Below, one piece after another: positions 61,890 to 64,000 of a DNA stretch of 64,000 bases. The notes under the pieces are model-generated. The model was not told the origin of the DNA. It saw nothing but the letters and a program-made list of their open reading frames with translations, and searched no databases. The stretch is taken from NCBI GenBank assembly GCA_030429345.1, contig JAUIFJ010000019.1, forward strand, positions 1-64,000. Direction: 5' to 3'. Every line of letters starts with the position of its first letter. Position 1 is the first letter of the stretch. Position numbers and translations under genes: made by a program. This DNA comes from a bacterium (GTDB lineage Bacteria > CAIWAD01).

Positions 61890-63965
61890 ATGCCATCCAC
61901 CACCGATTCCGCCCCTTCACCGGGAAGCTCCCTTTCCGCCGGACACAGAGCATCCGGCCGCATCGGCTCCGCCCTGGCCCTGGCCTGTCTGCTCTTCGCC
62001 TGCGACTACAGCGACGAAGAGCCCTCCTTCGCCGGGCCTGCGGGGGATCCGCCTGTGGCGCGGCTCAGCATTGATCCTCCCTGCGGAGTACCGGGAACCC
62101 TCTTCAGCCTGGACGCCTCGGCCTCCAGCGATGACCTCACGGCCGACGAGGAGCTCCGGTTCCGATTCGACCTGGACGGCGACGGCAGCTGGGACACGCC
62201 CTGGGCTTCCGAAGCGGTCCATGCCTTCATGTGTGTGACACCGACGGAAAGCGCCCGACTGGCGGTCCGGGACGCCGGGGGCCAGGTCGGCGTGATGCAC
62301 TTCGCACTTGGCCAGGCCGAGGTCCTGCCGGACCTGGAGCTGGAGCTGCTGCAAACGGGTCTGCTGCCCTTCAACGGGGATCCGCAAGGCTCTGCCGTCT
62401 TCGAGACCGCGATCCTCCTGCACAACCACGGCGCACTGGCGCGGAACACGCTTTCCCTGCCGTACGTGGATGTATACCGCAATGGCGGCGATGACCTGCT
62501 GGGACGCATTCCCTGCGTTGCAACACAGGGTCTACAGGAATGGCCAGGGCTGGTGCAGGCCGGGGGAAGCCGGGCCCTGCTCCTGCGCACGCAGGCCGAC
62601 AACGGTGTGACACTTCCCTGCGTCGAAGGCCTTGCCTGGCGGCTGCCGCTGTTCCACGAAGGATGTCATACAGGCATCGAACTCGAGGGACAATGGGACA
62701 TGCCCGCCGCCCCTCCCGCGCAGGGGCTGCAAATGGAGATCGGGAACCTCTCCTGGACCTACCCCACTCTCCACACGGGAAGCGCCTACGGTCTGCTGAG
62801 CGCGCAGATCCGGCTGCTCAACAACGGCCCTTCGCGGATCGAGGGCCTCTCCTTCCGCACGGCGAGGCTGTACCCCCGGGACGACTACGGGGCCGGCCGC
62901 AGCTTTCGCGTGATCCACGGCGAGGACCCCTTCAGCGGGGCGCTGGAACCGGGGGAGGAACGCCTGCTCGAGGTGCGAACGGCCGAGAGCCTCTTGCTGG
63001 ATTTCGAATGCGAGCGGGACTGGCTGATCGAGATGCCCCTCTGGCAGGGCCATTGCAGCACGGAACGGCGGGTCGAAGGCATCGCCCTGGCGGGCAGCAG
63101 CGCCGCCCTGCAGGTGGATGTGCTGCAAACGCGCCTGATGCTTTCGCCCTCCTCCGCTTTTCTCATCGAGCTGGACCTGGTCCTGGAAAATCCGCTGAAC
63201 GAGGAACTGGACGCCCTGCAGCTGATGGCCTTCCTGGATGCCGAAGGAGTCCCCGACTGGGAAACGTCCTTGCTGCTTTCCAGGCCCGATGGCACACGGC
63301 CCTCCTTGATGGGGGGCCAACGGGACACCTTGCGCCTGCACAGCGAAACCTTCCAAGCGAGCGTCGATTCGCACGATGTGCTCTCGCTGAGACTCTGGGG
63401 CCTGCATCGTGGCTGCCCGCTGGACCTGCAGGGAGCGGAACCCATGCAGTTGTCCTTCGTGGGCTACGGAGGCGAAACCCCCGACGAGGCCGTCTGGATC
63501 CAGCCCTTCGACGAGCCGAGCGGGTGGCCGCAGCAGAGCTACTTCACTCTGCTGGGAAACACCTTCTCGTTCCACAATTTCTTCGAGAACGCTTCCGGCT
63601 TCCCGCCTTGCTGCGGCAGCGATTCGACCTGCGAATGGGAGTATCAGTATACGGCGGGAAAGGATGTCTTCTACCGCTTCGAACTCTCCCGGCACCAGCA
63701 TCTGGCCATCGAGCTTCGCTCGCATCAACAGGAGTTCTTTCCCGTGGGAGTACTGATGGACAGCCTGGGCACCGTCTTCCGCAGCTTCATCGGGAGCACC
63801 GAACTGCTCTATCCGGAAGCCGGCAGGTACCTGATCGGCGTCGACGGCACGACCGGCACCTACCACTGCACGAGCAGCAACGGTTCCGTCTACGAAGAGA
63901 ACTACCTCGCTTCGGGACCATTCAACCTGACCTTCCGGCCGGCAATCCCCATCGTCGCCCCTTGA
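61890..63965 (+). CDS. Large lipoprotein with PKD-like domain
   Basis: 691 residues. The N-terminus is 25 residues of Ser/Pro-rich sequence, then a hydrophobic stretch ending in the lipobox LFAC (lipidated Cys about residue 38, followed by DYSDEE). An aspartate after the cysteine would favour inner-membrane retention by the E. coli rule, which may not hold here. Residues about 55-135 form a PKD-like domain (DASASSDDLTADEELRFRFD, then FDLDGDGSWDTP). The centre has three or four repeats with CHTG/CSTE/CPLD turns, followed by a C-terminal beta-sandwich of the PPC type (YTAGKDVFYRFELSRH ... RYLIGVDGTTGTY). No sorting domain. Function unknown. Confidence 0.8.
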   Translation: MPSTTDSAPSPGSSLSAGHRASGRIGSALALACLLFACDYSDEEPSFAGPAGDPPVARLSIDPPCGVPGTLFSLDASASSDDLTADEELRFRFDLDGDGSWDTPWASEAVHAFMCVTPTESARLAVRDAGGQVGVMHFALGQAEVLPDLELELLQTGLLPFNGDPQGSAVFETAILLHNHGALARNTLSLPYVDVYRNGGDDLLGRIPCVATQGLQEWPGLVQAGGSRALLLRTQADNGVTLPCVEGLAWRLPLFHEGCHTGIELEGQWDMPAAPPAQGLQMEIGNLSWTYPTLHTGSAYGLLSAQIRLLNNGPSRIEGLSFRTARLYPRDDYGAGRSFRVIHGEDPFSGALEPGEERLLEVRTAESLLLDFECERDWLIEMPLWQGHCSTERRVEGIALAGSSAALQVDVLQTRLMLSPSSAFLIELDLVLENPLNEELDALQLMAFLDAEGVPDWETSLLLSRPDGTRPSLMGGQRDTLRLHSETFQASVDSHDVLSLRLWGLHRGCPLDLQGAEPMQLSFVGYGGETPDEAVWIQPFDEPSGWPQQSYFTLLGNTFSFHNFFENASGFPPCCGSDSTCEWEYQYTAGKDVFYRFELSRHQHLAIELRSHQQEFFPVGVLMDSLGTVFRSFIGSTELLYPEAGRYLIGVDGTTGTYHCTSSNGSVYEENYLASGPFNLTFRPAIPIVAP

Positions 63966-63975
63966 AGCAAAAGGC

Positions 63976-64000
63976 CTCACGCAGAGACGCAGAGGCGCGG
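63976..64000. repeat. Left arm of a dispersed repeat cut by the window end
   Basis: Reads CTCACGCAGAGACGCAGAGG, the same left arm as at 55484 and 57811, starting 10 bases after the lipoprotein stop codon. Confidence 0.75.

Noticed and set aside
1-64000. tRNA or rRNA genes
   Set aside because: I found no cloverleaf or rRNA signatures in any intergenic region; the SRP RNA is the only structural RNA I can support.

Overview
The window is about 64 kb of GC-rich bacterial chromosome from an organism with an outer membrane. I cannot name the species. Seven large secreted proteins end in a FlgD-like C-terminal domain of about 80 residues (NPFN near its start, SGVYFL near its end, then a basic residue followed by a hydrophobic tail). 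That is typical of uncultivated FCB-superphylum lineages that use type IX-like C-terminal sorting signals. None of the sorting machinery is encoded here.

Layout. 0-1.2 kb: a 12-bp tandem repeat and homoserine dehydrogenase. 1.4-4.6 kb: three tandem secreted C-type-lectin-domain paralogues. 5.0-8.1 kb: a propeller-like secreted protein. 8.1-22.4 kb: a nearly gapless minus-strand housekeeping run, in transcription order apt, ligA, efp, accB, accC, gcvH, gcvPA, gcvPB, dinG, a methyltransferase, methylmalonyl-CoA epimerase, uvrC. 22.7-28.9 kb: two large secreted proteins whose sorting domains are nearly identical. 29.1-31.0 kb: plsY-gpsA-acyP, with ATGA overlaps. 31.1-34.1 kb: cinA-thpR-recA. 34.2-35.0 kb: pgsA, next to a 0.7-kb repeat-filled gap. 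35.7-38.2 kb: SRP RNA, dnaX and recR, where dnaX carries a -1 frameshift site on an A10 run. 38.3-45.9 kb: five small outer-membrane-barrel-like paralogues around a 1345-residue VCBS/VWA surface protein. 46.2-50.2 kb: an AAA+/DUF4143 ATPase and clpB. 50.4-64 kb: beta-helix proteins, a secreted endonuclease/phosphatase-fold protein, periplasmic MsrA, a propeller protein, a LytS/LytTR two-component pair coupled to a beta-helix protein, and a lipoprotein.

How it fits together. The core genes cover DNA repair and replication (uvrC, dinG, ligA, recA, recR, dnaX), lipid synthesis (accB, accC, plsY, gpsA, pgsA), glycine cleavage (H and both P subunits, but no T) and protein quality control (clpB, msrA). 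Between them lie families of exported, possibly surface-displayed proteins.

The observations most worth following up are the dnaX frameshift cassette; the strong excess of the palindrome GTATAC (at least 42 copies) and of GTGWGACA (22 copies), often at the cost of preferred codons; the tandem lectin-domain trio; the five-member barrel family; and the inverted-repeat elements that sit against stop codons.
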